64,000 bases of DNA from Xenorhabdus lircayensis (GTDB lineage: Bacteria; Pseudomonadota; Gammaproteobacteria; Enterobacterales; Enterobacteriaceae), in the NCBI RefSeq assembly GCF_016306625.1, contig NZ_JACOII010000065.1:1-64000 (forward strand). The letters run 5' to 3'. Below the pieces are notes generated by a model. That model saw only the letters and a program-made list of their open reading frames with translations. It was not told the origin of the DNA and did no database searches. Position numbers and translations under genes: made by a program. Below are positions 54,110 to 63,571 of this stretch, piece after piece. Each line of letters begins with the position of its first letter. Positions within the stretch are counted from its first letter, which is position 1.

Positions 54110-55261
54110 GTGGCTGAAGATAGCGATCTCGAAAAAACCGAAGAACCCACGCCCCATAAACGGGAAAAAGCCCGTAAAGATGGGCAAATCGCGCGTTCCA
54201 AGGAACTCACTTCTATCCTGATGTTGGCGGGAGGGGTAAGTCTGCTTTGGATGAGCGGACAGTCGATCACCCATGAACTTTCCCTGATGGTGTTTGAAGG
54301 ATTCAACTTCGACCATAACATGGTCAGCAATGACAAACAGATGGTACAGCAAGTCGGTCGATTGCTGAAACAGGCGGTTTGGGCATTGTTACCGGTTTTT
54401 GTTGGATTGGTATTGATTGCCCTCAGTGCACCAGCCTTGATGGGGGGGCTGATATTCAGCTCAAAATCCATCAAATTTGACCTGACTAAGCTGGATCCCA
54501 TTTCTGGTTTGAAGAAAATCTTCTCCATGAATGCGCTGGCGGAATTGTTCAAAGCCATTTTGAAGGCGTTACTGGTAGGAGGTGGTGCGGCACTGTTTAT
54601 CTGGCTGAACTGGCCTGCCATGCTCAACCTGACTACCCAGCCTCCGCTGATGGCGTTGAGTGATGCCATGATGATGCTGATATTTGCCGGCTATATTATC
54701 TTATTTATGCTGATACCGATGGTGGCGTTTGACGTGCTTTATCAAATCCGCAGCCACCTGAAAAAATTGAGAATGACCCGCCAAGAGATCAAGGATGAGT
54801 TTAAGGAGCAAGAAGGGGATCCACATGTAAAGGCCAGAATCCGTCAACAACAGCGGGCGGCTGCTCGAAAGCGCATGATGACGGATGTGCCAAAGGCCGA
54901 TGTTATTGTCACCAACCCAACTCATTACGCTGTTGCCTTGAAATATGACAGCAAAAAAATGAGTGCCCCCAAAGTATTGGCAAAAGGGGCGGGGCTTATT
55001 GCCTTACGCATCAAAGAAATTGGTGCTGAAAATCGCATTCCGTTACTGGAAGCTCCACCTTTAGCGAGGGCGTTGTTTCGCCATGCTGAAGTGGGAGGTT
55101 TTATTCCTGCGGCGCTCTATGCCGCTGTCGCCGAAGTGCTTGCCTGGGTTTACCAATTGAAACGTTGGAAACAGGAAGGTGGCTTGAAACCGAAAAAACC
55201 TGAAAATCTGCCAGTGCCGCCAGCACTGGATTTTGCTGGAGAAAATAATCGTCATGGCTAA
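54110..55261 (+). CDS. flhB: Flagellar type III export apparatus protein FlhB
   Basis: From a GTG at 54110 (AAGGA upstream; MAEDSDLEKTEEPTPHKREKARKDGQIARSKEL is the standard FlhB start) the protein has 383 residues. It has four membrane helices, and the cytoplasmic domain has the autocleavage motif NPTH in VIVTNPTHYAVALKYD. FlhB switches export from rod/hook to filament subunits. Longer frames upstream are not conserved. The stop codon overlaps the flhA start. Confidence 0.96.
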   Translation: MAEDSDLEKTEEPTPHKREKARKDGQIARSKELTSILMLAGGVSLLWMSGQSITHELSLMVFEGFNFDHNMVSNDKQMVQQVGRLLKQAVWALLPVFVGLVLIALSAPALMGGLIFSSKSIKFDLTKLDPISGLKKIFSMNALAELFKAILKALLVGGGAALFIWLNWPAMLNLTTQPPLMALSDAMMMLIFAGYIILFMLIPMVAFDVLYQIRSHLKKLRMTRQEIKDEFKEQEGDPHVKARIRQQQRAAARKRMMTDVPKADVIVTNPTHYAVALKYDSKKMSAPKVLAKGAGLIALRIKEIGAENRIPLLEAPPLARALFRHAEVGGFIPAALYAAVAEVLAWVYQLKRWKQEGGLKPKKPENLPVPPALDFAGENNRHG

Positions 55262-57356
55262 TCTGGCCTCATTACTACGTTTAACGGGAAATCGTTTACC
55301 GGGGAATATGAAAGGCTCCCAGTGGCAAATGCTTGCGGGGCCTGTGCTGATCCTCATGATCTTGTCGATGATGGTACTGCCGTTACCACCATTCCTGCTC
55401 GATCTGCTATTTACTTTCAATATCGCGCTTTCCATCATGGTCTTGCTGGTGGCGATGTTTACCCGTCGGACGCTGGATTTTGCCGCATTCCCGACCATTT
55501 TGCTGTTCTCAACCTTACTGCGTTTGTCGCTGAACGTAGCTTCCACACGAATTATCCTGATGGAAGGGCATACCGGTTCAGCGGCAGCAGGGCAGGTAGT
55601 AGAAGCCTTTGGTCACTTTCTTGTTGGCGGTAATTTTGCGATCGGTATTGTGGTCTTCGTTATCCTGATCCTGATTAACTTTATGGTCATTACCAAAGGT
55701 GCAGGGCGTATCGCTGAAGTGGGCGCGCGCTTTGTACTGGACGGAATGCCCGGCAAACAGATGGCGATTGATGCTGACCTGAACGCTGGATTGATTGGTG
55801 AAGATGAAGCCAAAAAGCGTCGTTCTGACGTCACACAGGAAGCAGATTTTTACGGTTCAATGGATGGTGCGAGTAAATTCGTACGCGGCGATGCGATTGC
55901 CGGATTGATGATATTGGTGATCAATATCATCGGCGGCTTGATTGTCGGTGTTGCCCAACATGGTTTGACTCTAGGTGATGCAGCAGAAGCCTATACCTTG
56001 CTGACTATCGGTGATGGATTGGTTGCCCAATTGCCTGCACTGATCATCTCTACGGCGGCGGGTGTTATCGTAACCCGTGTAGCGACTGATGAAGATGTCG
56101 GTCAGCAAATGGTGACCCAGCTTTTCAACAATCCTAAGGTGTTGATGTTGAGTGCGGGTGTACTCGGTCTGCTTGGTTTGGTGCCGGGAATGCCTAACTT
56201 TGTCTTTTTGTTGTTTACGGCAGCGTTGGCAGGTGGGGGCTATTTCCTGCTGCGTAGGGATAAAAATCCACTCACGGCACAACACGAAGAGATGAAAGCA
56301 GTGGAGGAACAACAACAAACCGCAGAAGCATCATGGTCTGATGTGCAATTGGAAGATCCGCTGGGAATGGAAGTTGGCTATCGTCTGATCCCGATGGTGG
56401 ATTTTCGCCAAAACGGCGAATTGCTTGGCCGTATCAGTGGTATTCGCAAAAAATTCGCGCAAGAAGTGGGATACCTGCCACCGGTAGTGCATATTTGTGA
56501 CAACCTTGAATTAGCGCCAGCCAGTTACCGCATCATGATGAAAGGCGTAGAAATTGGTCGTGGTGAAGCGCATCCGGGACGCTGGCTGGCGATTAATCCG
56601 GGCGGTGCTGTGGGTGAACTGCAAGGTGACTTGACGACAGATCCGGCCTTTGGTTTGGCTGCCGTCTGGATTGATGACAGCTTAAGAGAACAGGCTCAGG
56701 TGCAGGGTTATACCGTTGTGGCGGCCAGCACTGTTGTCGCAACTCATCTTAACCATTTGCTCTCCCAGTATTCCAGTGAACTGTTTGGGAGACAGGAAGC
56801 GCAGCAATTATTTGAGCGCGTCAGTCAGGAAATGCCGAAACTGACGGAAGATTTCATTCCTGATGTAGTCAGCCTGACAACTTTGCATAAGGTTCTGCAA
56901 AACCTGCTGGCGGAGCAAGTACCGATTCGCGACATGCGTACCATAATTGAAACATTGGCAGAACATGCGGCGGCACAGACGGATCCTTATGAATTGACTG
57001 CCATGATTCGAATCGCACTTGGTAGGGCAATCGCTCAACAATGGTTCCCAGGAGCGGATGAAATCAAAGTTATTGGTTTAGATGCGGGGCTGGAAAGATT
57101 GTTGCTTCAAGCACTGCAAAATGGCGGCGGATTGGAACCCGGTTTGGCTGAAAGCCTTGAGCGCCAGGCAGCAGAAGCATTGGAACGTCAGGAAATGCTG
57201 GGAGCGCCACCCGTGCTATTGGTCAATCACGCACTGCGTCCGCTACTGTCTCGCTTCTTGCGCCGCGTACTGCCTCGGTTGGTTGTACTGTCCAACCTTG
57301 AAATCACCGACAACCGTCAAATCAGAATGACGGCAACGATTGGTGGTACAAGGTAA
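55254..57356 (+). CDS. flhA: Flagellar export gate protein FlhA
   Basis: From ATG at 55254 (overlapping the flhB stop by 8 bp) it is 700 residues: eight membrane helices, the FHIPEP block with VITKGAGRIAEVGARFVLDGMPGKQMAIDADLNAGLIGEDEAKKRR, and a cytoplasmic domain. It forms the export ring that couples proton flow to secretion. The third gene of the usual operon, flhE, is not present after it; unrelated DNA begins instead. Confidence 0.97.
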   Translation: MANLASLLRLTGNRLPGNMKGSQWQMLAGPVLILMILSMMVLPLPPFLLDLLFTFNIALSIMVLLVAMFTRRTLDFAAFPTILLFSTLLRLSLNVASTRIILMEGHTGSAAAGQVVEAFGHFLVGGNFAIGIVVFVILILINFMVITKGAGRIAEVGARFVLDGMPGKQMAIDADLNAGLIGEDEAKKRRSDVTQEADFYGSMDGASKFVRGDAIAGLMILVINIIGGLIVGVAQHGLTLGDAAEAYTLLTIGDGLVAQLPALIISTAAGVIVTRVATDEDVGQQMVTQLFNNPKVLMLSAGVLGLLGLVPGMPNFVFLLFTAALAGGGYFLLRRDKNPLTAQHEEMKAVEEQQQTAEASWSDVQLEDPLGMEVGYRLIPMVDFRQNGELLGRISGIRKKFAQEVGYLPPVVHICDNLELAPASYRIMMKGVEIGRGEAHPGRWLAINPGGAVGELQGDLTTDPAFGLAAVWIDDSLREQAQVQGYTVVAASTVVATHLNHLLSQYSSELFGRQEAQQLFERVSQEMPKLTEDFIPDVVSLTTLHKVLQNLLAEQVPIRDMRTIIETLAEHAAAQTDPYELTAMIRIALGRAIAQQWFPGADEIKVIGLDAGLERLLLQALQNGGGLEPGLAESLERQAAEALERQEMLGAPPVLLVNHALRPLLSRFLRRVLPRLVVLSNLEITDNRQIRMTATIGGTR

Positions 57357-57372
57357 AATTTAACTGCATTGT

Positions 57373-57403
57373 GACAAACCTCATCGTTTTGGTAAGGTTT
57401 GTC
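57373..57403 (+). terminator. Hairpin after flhA
   Basis: GACAAACCT at 57373-57381 pairs perfectly with AGGTTTGTC at 57395-57403. A short T-containing tail (AGTCTTATCT) follows. Confidence 0.6.
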
Positions 57404-57588
57404 AGTCTTATCTAACATGCCATTAAATCCTCGTTCATAATCACACTTCTTTTTGATAGTTTTCTTTTATTCTATCTATTCTTCATATGGCAATAATGAA
57501 TTATAAATACAGATTCATAAATTCTTTGCCAAGAAGAAATTATTATGAGATAAAAATTCATAAATCAGATAAAATCTGGAGGTGGTAT

Positions 57589-58584
57589 ATGAATATCCCT
57601 AAAAAAATACACTACTTTTGGGCAGGAAATAATATATCTAAAGATGGTTTGAGAAGTATTATTAATGTTAAGGCCGAAAATCCCGATTTTAAAGTTTATT
57701 TGTGGGGGACTAAAAAACATTTATTTTTTAATACCATAAATTCTCTGGGTATAGATATTGAACCACAATTAGAAACAGGACTTTCCTTTCATGACTCCAG
57801 AGATATTGAAGACGCGTTCCTTTCCTTAAAGCAAAGCCCATATTTTATAGATCAAAAAATCATTTGGCGTTTGCATGCGATATATCACCGACAAATCAAC
57901 GGATTCTATCATAATTACGCATCAGCCAGTGATATTGTACGTTTAGTTATTCTCTTTGTAGAAGGAGGAATTTATCTTGATGTGGATATAGAGCTTGCTA
58001 ATGCTGTTCCAAAATTTTCATCAAATAATACGTTTCATAAGATAGACCAACTCCTGAAAAGAAAAGCAATATTTGAAAATATTAATGCTGCTCAGGGGAT
58101 TGCTTTTGGTGATGTCACAGGTTCTGGATGGACAGTGAATAAGTTTGGTAACGCTATCATTACTGCACCGATTCAATCAAGAAAAATAGCAGAACTTTTG
58201 ATAGTAATAGATAGAAGGGTGCAAGTGATGTATGAGGGAACATCAAAATTAAAAAATAATGGATGGGAAAATTGGCGTTCAGAACCACAACTTCGCAAGT
58301 TAGGTACGCTGTGGACGACAGGGCCTGGACTTTATTGTGGTTGGTTTAACCAAGAAAAAAATCGTCCCAGTGATGCGAAGAGGCCTCGTGTAGTCAATGA
58401 GTCAAATAAATATATCCCTTCTGAACATCTGAGGATGGAGAAAGAAGGAGAGATTATGTTTAACAATATTGATGCCAAGGCACAGTGGGGGAAAGTGCGT
58501 GAAAAAAATAAGGATCGCCCTGATTATGCCTCCGAAAGCCCTTTTGATTTAAAATCTAGTTATAATGATTTATTTCGTAAGTAG
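57589..58584 (+). CDS. TcdA/TcdB-type glycosyltransferase-like protein (putative effector)
   Basis: The 331-residue protein starts MNIPKKIHYFWAGNNISKDGLRSIINVKAENPDFKVYLWG, the start of the DXD-type sugar-transferase fold shared by TcdA/TcdB catalytic domains (GT44) and PaTox. The metal-binding DXD motif is Asp131-Val-Asp133 in SDIVRLVILFVEGGIYLDVDIEL, with the usual upstream Asp115/Arg118 pair. LWTTGPGLYCGW and a charged C-terminus follow. The ATG at 57589 is chosen because GGAGG sits just upstream. It has no signal peptide. Relatives glycosylate host GTPases. The gene is far more AT-rich than flhA, which suggests acquisition. A role as host-directed effector is inference. Confidence 0.8.
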   Translation: MNIPKKIHYFWAGNNISKDGLRSIINVKAENPDFKVYLWGTKKHLFFNTINSLGIDIEPQLETGLSFHDSRDIEDAFLSLKQSPYFIDQKIIWRLHAIYHRQINGFYHNYASASDIVRLVILFVEGGIYLDVDIELANAVPKFSSNNTFHKIDQLLKRKAIFENINAAQGIAFGDVTGSGWTVNKFGNAIITAPIQSRKIAELLIVIDRRVQVMYEGTSKLKNNGWENWRSEPQLRKLGTLWTTGPGLYCGWFNQEKNRPSDAKRPRVVNESNKYIPSEHLRMEKEGEIMFNNIDAKAQWGKVREKNKDRPDYASESPFDLKSSYNDLFRK

Positions 58585-58820
58585 ATTATTGTTACTTGTA
58601 AAATATAGATTAATTTTTATCAATCTCATCTGCTTGTGTAGTAACGTTATCGTAGATTTTGGAGTTATTTTTTTATCAAAAATCGTTAATGATAGGACAT
58701 CAATGATATGATTAATATTCCTCAGTCCACTCAGCAATTTTGGGTAGTTGGTCCGATTGCAGAATTGGACTGAGTCTTTCTATAGGATATTATTTATTAC
58801 GTATAATAAACAAGGATAAT

Positions 58821-59354
58821 ATGTTTTCACATAAAAATAACCCAATCAGGGCAAATTACACTGATGAATATATCAGGGTATATCAAGCTTTTTCTGATTC
58901 AATTGCTGACAGCGCCATCAAAAATGGCATTTTTGTTTCCCCTCCCTTCAGTATAACCCGCATGACATGGATCAAACCTTCCTTTTTATGGATGATGTAT
59001 CGCTCTGGTTGGGCAAAGAAGGATGAGGGACAAAAACGAATTCTGGCAATTGACCTGACACATAAAGGATTTAAATAAATTATCCAGAAAGGTGTGATCA
59101 ACCATTTTGACCCTGAATTTTTCGATTCAATGGAGACATGGAAAGAAAAAGTACAGAACAGCGATGTTGTGATTCAGTGGGACCCTGAACGGGATATTTC
59201 ATTGAATAAATTAGAGCCGATATACCCGCTCTTCTCTGCTCCTATAGCCAGAAGTTCCAGCAGGGTGGCGACTGCATATAATATCAATATAAATAATATA
59301 AATAATATAAATAATATAAAATATATTCTTCCAGTTGTGCTCCCGCATGATTGA
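58821..59354 (+). pseudogene. DUF4291 gene broken by a stop codon and a tandem repeat
   Basis: From ATG at 58821 (AAGGAT upstream) the frame gives the DUF4291 sequence NPIRANYTDEYIRVYQAFSDSIADSAIKNGIFVSPPFSITRMTWIKPSFLWMMYRSGWAKKDEGQKRILAIDLTHKGFK, then TAA at 59076-59078. The same frame continues IIQKGVINHFDPEFFDSMETWKEKV..VVIQWDPERDISLNKLEPIYPL, which are the next conserved blocks. The normal C-terminus is then replaced by NININNINNINNIKY, encoded by an AT-rich 9-bp tandem repeat. DUF4291 proteins have no known function. Confidence 0.85.
59278..59325. repeat. 9-bp AT-only tandem repeat
   Basis: AATATAAAT-type units are repeated about five times (59280-59319) within the end of the DUF4291 relic. 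Confidence 0.7.
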
Positions 59355-59443
59355 TATTGTGTGGATACCTCGTTGAGTCATCGACAATGAAGACAACTTT
59401 GATCAAAATACTGTAATTTTTTTTCTGGGCACCATTTTGATAG

Positions 59444-59779
59444 GTTCTAAAAAACTCAAACTACAATGTTAATTTTTCATTATTTGAGATAGCCATTAAT
59501 ATTAATGGTGAGGATTTATCGATAGGCTTTATTTTAAATGCTACCAATCAAGACCATATAAAAGCACAAAACAATATTGGTTATTTTTATAGTAATGGGT
59601 TAGGTGTTAAACAAGATAGACAAAACGCACTGGAGTGGTACAAAAAATCGGTAGAAGCAGATCAAAGTCTTACTGAGGCCAAATTTTCTGTGAAAAAATT
59701 GACGAAAAAACTTAATCGAGGAAAAGAGACTGAATGCATATTGGCGAGCGAATGCACGTTGTGGAAGCAAATGCGATGA
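59444..59779 (+). pseudogene. 5'-truncated Sel1-repeat protein fragment
   Basis: The open frame contains AQNNIGYFYSNGLGVKQDRQNALEWYKKSVEADQS, one clear Sel1 repeat (about 59555-59660), with ININGEDLSIGFILNATNQDH before it. There is no ATG, GTG or TTG with a ribosome binding site, so only the tail of a longer gene remains. Sel1-repeat proteins are often involved in host interaction or as toxin-immunity partners. Confidence 0.65.
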
Positions 59780-60099
59780 TTATGGATGCGATGGAAGAAT
59801 TGACCCGTACTGGCATGGGGCTGGTTATCGTATGTGATTAGAATGGCAAAGCGGCCAGAATTTTCACTGAGGGTGATTTACGTTGTTCACTGTTGAAAGG
59901 TAAAATTCTTCAAGATCAATTAAGTCCGTTACTAATCCGACCGGTATAGCAATTGCTAGAATATTGGAAAGCAACTATGGTGATTAAGAAACTGTATGAC
60001 TTGCATATCAGCTCTGATTATGTTGTGTATATTAATGGTTATTTTGTGGGTCGATTAATTTCCATGAAATTTATTTGGAAAGTAAATGACTTATATTAA
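59734..60099 (+). pseudogene. CBS-domain fragment (KdsD/GutQ-like C-terminus)
   Basis: The frame reads MHIGERMHVVEANAMIMDAMEELTRTGMGLVIVCD, stop, NGKAARIFTEGDLRCSLLKGKILQDQLSPLLIRPV, stop, then LYDLHISSDYVVYINGYFVGRLISMKF. It resembles the C-terminal CBS pair of arabinose-5-phosphate isomerases (GxxxVxxxxxxxGxFTxGDLRR). The sugar-isomerase domain is absent and two stops interrupt it. It overlaps the end of the Sel1 fragment in another frame. Confidence 0.6.
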
Positions 60100-60279
60100 T
60101 CTATGTAATTTATTTATTCGCTCCTTAATATAAAATATATTTTCTCCATTTTCTATATTTGGTATTGAAAATTATATAAATATAGAGTATATAAATTTTT
60201 AAAGGTCAGGTGGGATTGAATTCATAGCTTTTTTAAAGGTGCAGGGTGTGGATTAATAAATTGTCTCAGGAGGATTTCT

Positions 60280-61035
60280 ATGAATCAGAAAATTTTTAGA
60301 TTTGATCAATTTCTTTGCAGACATAGTCATCACGGACTGACTGAATGTAATCCAATAATTCCTTGTGGATGTGGTAAATGTATAGGTATATCTTTATATA
60401 TCTTAGCAAATTTATATGAATGTGAATCAGAGAATTTGTCACCTGAAAAGGCATTTGAGTTAACAGAGATGTATGTGAAAATGCTTAAAATGTCAAGAGA
60501 CCCAATGACTTTAGGGCCGACAGCAATGGGCAATTTTAGTCATCTAGAGCAAATTATTTCAACTCTTCAAATGAAATATCAATCATACGAAAAATACCCT
60601 TTTGGTGATTTTATTTATTCTTTTGATAGTGCAGGTGATAGATCAGGTTTTGCTTTGACTTATGTTTATTCATGTTTTTCGAATAAAAGTCTACCGTATA
60701 ATCATTTATTTTTAAGAAGTTTTAACGATAAACAGGATGCAATAAATACTAATAGATATGTTGGCCCTAATCATGTGGGATTTATTGTTTGGAGAGATTC
60801 TAGTTTATTTATTTTTGATCCTAATATTGGTGGTGGGATATTTAAATTTAGTATGGATAAACTTACGCCATTTTTCATCGAAGGGCATATTAATCTGTTG
60901 AGTGTTCAATTAAAAAATCCTCAAAGAGTTAGGCTTATATCTATATTTAAACCACGCTTTGATCTTGAAAATAAAAATAAGCATATAATTAATAATGCAT
61001 TAAAAGATATTTATTCTTTCAAGGGTTTTATGTGA
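60280..61035 (+). CDS. Putative C58 (YopT-like) cysteine protease effector
   Basis: The 251-residue protein starts at an ATG with AGGAGG just before it. It has an N-terminal Cys cluster around CGCGKCIGISLYILANLY (Cys34 a candidate nucleophile) and a C-terminal pair NHVGFIVWRDSSLFIFDPNIGGGIFKF (His165, Asp180). The spacing Cys...His-x14-Asp-Pro-Asn-x-Gly is the signature of the C58 family (YopT, AvrPphB). YopT-type enzymes cleave prenylated Rho GTPases in host cells. The overall similarity is low, so the call rests on the triad pattern. It has no signal peptide and is very AT-rich. It lies 1.7 kb from the glycosyltransferase-like gene. Confidence 0.55.
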   Translation: MNQKIFRFDQFLCRHSHHGLTECNPIIPCGCGKCIGISLYILANLYECESENLSPEKAFELTEMYVKMLKMSRDPMTLGPTAMGNFSHLEQIISTLQMKYQSYEKYPFGDFIYSFDSAGDRSGFALTYVYSCFSNKSLPYNHLFLRSFNDKQDAINTNRYVGPNHVGFIVWRDSSLFIFDPNIGGGIFKFSMDKLTPFFIEGHINLLSVQLKNPQRVRLISIFKPRFDLENKNKHIINNALKDIYSFKGFM

Positions 61036-61377
61036 ATTAATTTTATATGTTTTTTAATTTGTGATTAAAAACTTTTATTCTATCTACAAATAGAGATACA
61101 TACTTGTTTTCAAGATAATTATATATACTCAATAAAGTCTTTCTATAACTCAGTATAAATGTACTATATTCGAGCATTTATTTTTATCTATAATTTTGTG
61201 AATATAATCACAATATAATTCCTAACAAAGCACTCAAACAAAAATGCTCAATAGTGTAATGAGAATTGTTTTCTTTTGAGCGAGAAGAGAAAATACGAGC
61301 ATACAGAAACAGACCTCTTATTATTTTTGATAAACCAAGAGGTCTGTAGATATTACTGCTTATCGCAGTATGAACAA
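61036..61377. other. Gene-free stretch with the flgN-side hairpin
   Basis: No gene is seen. ACAGACCTCTT (61309-61319) pairs with AAGAGGTCTGT (61337-61347), just beyond flgN on the minus strand, probably its terminator. Confidence 0.5.
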
Positions 61378-61818
61378 TCAAACGCTAATCTTGTGACCTG
61401 ACAGTGCTGAATTATGACGAGCTTGTCCATCAGAACCATAGAGAGAAGGACTATGGTGATTTTTCAGAAAAGTAATTGCTTGACTGTTTAACTCAATATG
61501 CTGATCCAGCAAAAATCCATTATGCGCATTCAAATCACGGATACGTTCAACAGTCTGGCTAATTTGGTTCCATAATACAGCCAGTATTTCATGGTCAGCA
61601 TAAGGTGCCTTTATTTTCAGCGTTTCATTTAATTGCTGACGCTTTCGTTCTGCGTGATCGAGTGCCGAAAGTAAAAATGTTTTTTGTTCCGTCACTCGAT
61701 GTAAATGATTCGCTTCAATAAAGCCTTCGCTCAATATACGCTGTTCTTCTGCTATAGTTCGCGAAAGCGAATTTAAGTGCGCGCTTTGCTGTTCAAGCAA
61801 GAGTTGAAGTTCTTCCAT
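61378..61818 (-). CDS. flgN: Flagellar export chaperone FlgN
   Basis: The 146-residue helical protein (MEELQLLLEQQSAHLNSLSRTIAEEQRILSEG...LDHAERKRQQLNETL) has the FlgN length and coiled-coil form. It is the chaperone for hook-filament junction proteins FlgK and FlgL. It follows flgM, the standard order. Confidence 0.9.
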   Translation of the reverse strand: MEELQLLLEQQSAHLNSLSRTIAEEQRILSEGFIEANHLHRVTEQKTFLLSALDHAERKRQQLNETLKIKAPYADHEILAVLWNQISQTVERIRDLNAHNGFLLDQHIELNSQAITFLKNHHSPSLYGSDGQARHNSALSGHKISV

Positions 61819-61844
61819 TTATGGCTCTTTATGATCTTGATGGT

Positions 61845-62144
61845 TTATTTATCATATTCCATGTTTTCAAGGGCTTCTCTGAATAGGGCATCGGCAATTT
61901 TACCGCTGTCCATCGCCAGTGTTCCCTTTGCAATGGCTTCTTTCAATTGTTGTACTTTTTGGATATTAATATCCTGGCTGCTTGGCTGAACGAGCTTTTT
62001 CTGCGCTTCGCTCAGTTTGACTTGCGTATCGGCGCTTTTTTCTGCGACAGCCACAGTTCTGCGAGTGCTCTGAGCACCTTCATTGGCATTGCGTTGCTGT
62101 AAAGCAGCAATGGCCAGTAGAGGTTGAGTGCGTTCAATACTCAT
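61845..62144 (-). CDS. flgM: Anti-sigma-28 factor FlgM
   Basis: The 99-residue protein begins MSIERTQPLLAIAALQQR and ends with the sigma-28-binding region INIQKVQQLKEAIAKGTLAMDSGKIADALFREALENM. It holds FliA inactive until it is exported through the completed hook. It is driven by its own sigma-28 promoter at 62235-62261 and probably also by the flgA promoter. Confidence 0.95.
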   Translation of the reverse strand: MSIERTQPLLAIAALQQRNANEGAQSTRRTVAVAEKSADTQVKLSEAQKKLVQPSSQDINIQKVQQLKEAIAKGTLAMDSGKIADALFREALENMEYDK

Positions 62145-62234
62145 AATCGTAATCCTTTAATCAGGCATTATTTATTTGTCTTAGGTAGCAGGCGATATAC
62201 CGCTGGCATGCCTGTAAATCATGGTCTGTTGGTT

Positions 62235-62261
62235 ATATCGGCTTGAAGAAATAAAACTTTA
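62235..62261 (-). promoter_or_regulatory. Sigma-28 (FliA) promoter of flgMN
   Basis: On the minus strand TAAAGTTT, an 11-bp spacer and GCCGATAT match the class 3 consensus with one mismatch. It sits between flgA and flgM, as in Salmonella. Confidence 0.92.
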
Positions 62262-62266
62262 GCCAT

Positions 62267-62938
62267 TTATAACATCATTTTTACACTGCCATTTTCTTGA
62301 GCTTCACCAGTAATAACCTGTCCGGAGTCCAGACGAACACGGATATTATCAAAACTCGCGGCATTGTTAATCGCTTTTCCTTCGTAACGCACCTGAAAAT
62401 GGTGTCCATCTACGGTGACGACCACATTCTGTCCAGCTTTAATTGCCCATGGACGCCGGATCATATTGCGTGTGATGAATTGTCCGGCAGGTATGTTGCG
62501 GATAGCAATACCATTTTGTATGGCCTTTCTGTTACGGATTATGTTGTTTGGCAGCTTATCTAAAGATCCCGTTTTTACTTGAAAATCTTTTTCTGTCAGT
62601 ACGGCATTGCGGTTAATGGCTTGCTTAGAAACCAAGTATGGGCCGATGACGTTGACGTTGACCTGAATAAAACGGCGTTGCTGACCACAAGTCACAGGGA
62701 TGGACAGATTGCCCCAGTTTCTGTTGCCAATTGACGGCTGTATCTCAGGAAATTCACAGACCGGCCATTGCTGTTCAGGTGTTTTGATTTTCACAGAGAC
62801 TTTGTGACCCGCAGTATGATGAATCTGCCTGAAATAATCATTTATCGATTGCGGTAAATTGCTCCCCCAAGCCAAGGACGTGCCAAAAAATAGATTAAAG
62901 AAAAAGGCAAGGGATCCGATAAATTTTAATGCAGGCAT
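62267..62938 (-). CDS. flgA: Flagellar P-ring assembly chaperone FlgA
   Basis: The 223-residue protein has a signal peptide (MPALKFIGSLAFFFNLFFGTSLAWG) and the SAF-type domain (VLTEKDFQVKTGSLDKLPNNIIRNRKAIQNGIAIRNIPAGQFITRNMIRRPWAIKAGQNVVVTVDGHHFQVRYEGKAINNAASFDNIRVRLDSGQVITGEAQENGSV). It helps assemble FlgI in the periplasm. It is divergent from flgB; the 216-bp gap should hold the class 2 promoters. Confidence 0.95.
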   Translation of the reverse strand: MPALKFIGSLAFFFNLFFGTSLAWGSNLPQSINDYFRQIHHTAGHKVSVKIKTPEQQWPVCEFPEIQPSIGNRNWGNLSIPVTCGQQRRFIQVNVNVIGPYLVSKQAINRNAVLTEKDFQVKTGSLDKLPNNIIRNRKAIQNGIAIRNIPAGQFITRNMIRRPWAIKAGQNVVVTVDGHHFQVRYEGKAINNAASFDNIRVRLDSGQVITGEAQENGSVKMML

Positions 62939-63154
62939 GTCACCACCTTAACTCCGTTAGCGAACCATGATTTCAAAAAATATTCAGTACCTGTTGGATG
63001 TTAATAGTGTAACGCGATTGATTATTCGTTAATGGGATAAATAGCAATCCAATTTGTTTCTATTCTTCGAATCACCTTTTTCTTCTACGTTTATTCTGTT
63101 AGCTGCTTAGAGCTTATACCCAGCAAATTTCACGAACAAAACCGAGGGAGGAAT

Positions 63155-63571
63155 ATGCTCGATAAATTAGATGCCGCCTTTCAATTTCGACAAGAAGCGC
63201 TGGTACTCCGCAACCAGCGGCAGGAAATTTTGTCTGCCAACATTGCCAATGCGGATACCCCTGGCTATCAGGCGCGTGATATCGATTTTGCTGCTCAACT
63301 GAAAAAGGTGATGGCACATGGTCGTGTAACGGGGAATGGAATTGGGCTAACTCTGACTTCCGAGCGACATATTCCCGTTCAACCTCAAAAACGTCTGGAG
63401 ATGGATCTGCTGTATCGGGTGCCATACCAGACGGCAATGGATGGAAATACTGTTGACATGGATATAGAACGCAGCAATTTCGCAGATAACAGCTTGAAAT
63501 ATCAGGCCGAACTTACTATGACGAATGCACAGATCAAAAGCATGATGTCAGTTCTACAGTCACAAGGATAA
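63155..63571 (+). CDS. flgB: Flagellar basal-body rod protein FlgB
   Basis: The 138-residue protein ([46 protein letters not shown]) carries the rod-protein motif [12 protein letters not shown]. It forms part of the proximal rod. A GGGAGG site precedes the ATG. Its stop overlaps the flgC start by one base. Confidence 0.96.
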   Translation: MLDKLDAAFQFRQEALVLRNQRQEILSANIANADTPGYQARDIDFAAQLKKVMAHGRVTGNGIGLTLTSERHIPVQPQKRLEMDLLYRVPYQTAMDGNTVDMDIERSNFADNSLKYQAELTMTNAQIKSMMSVLQSQG

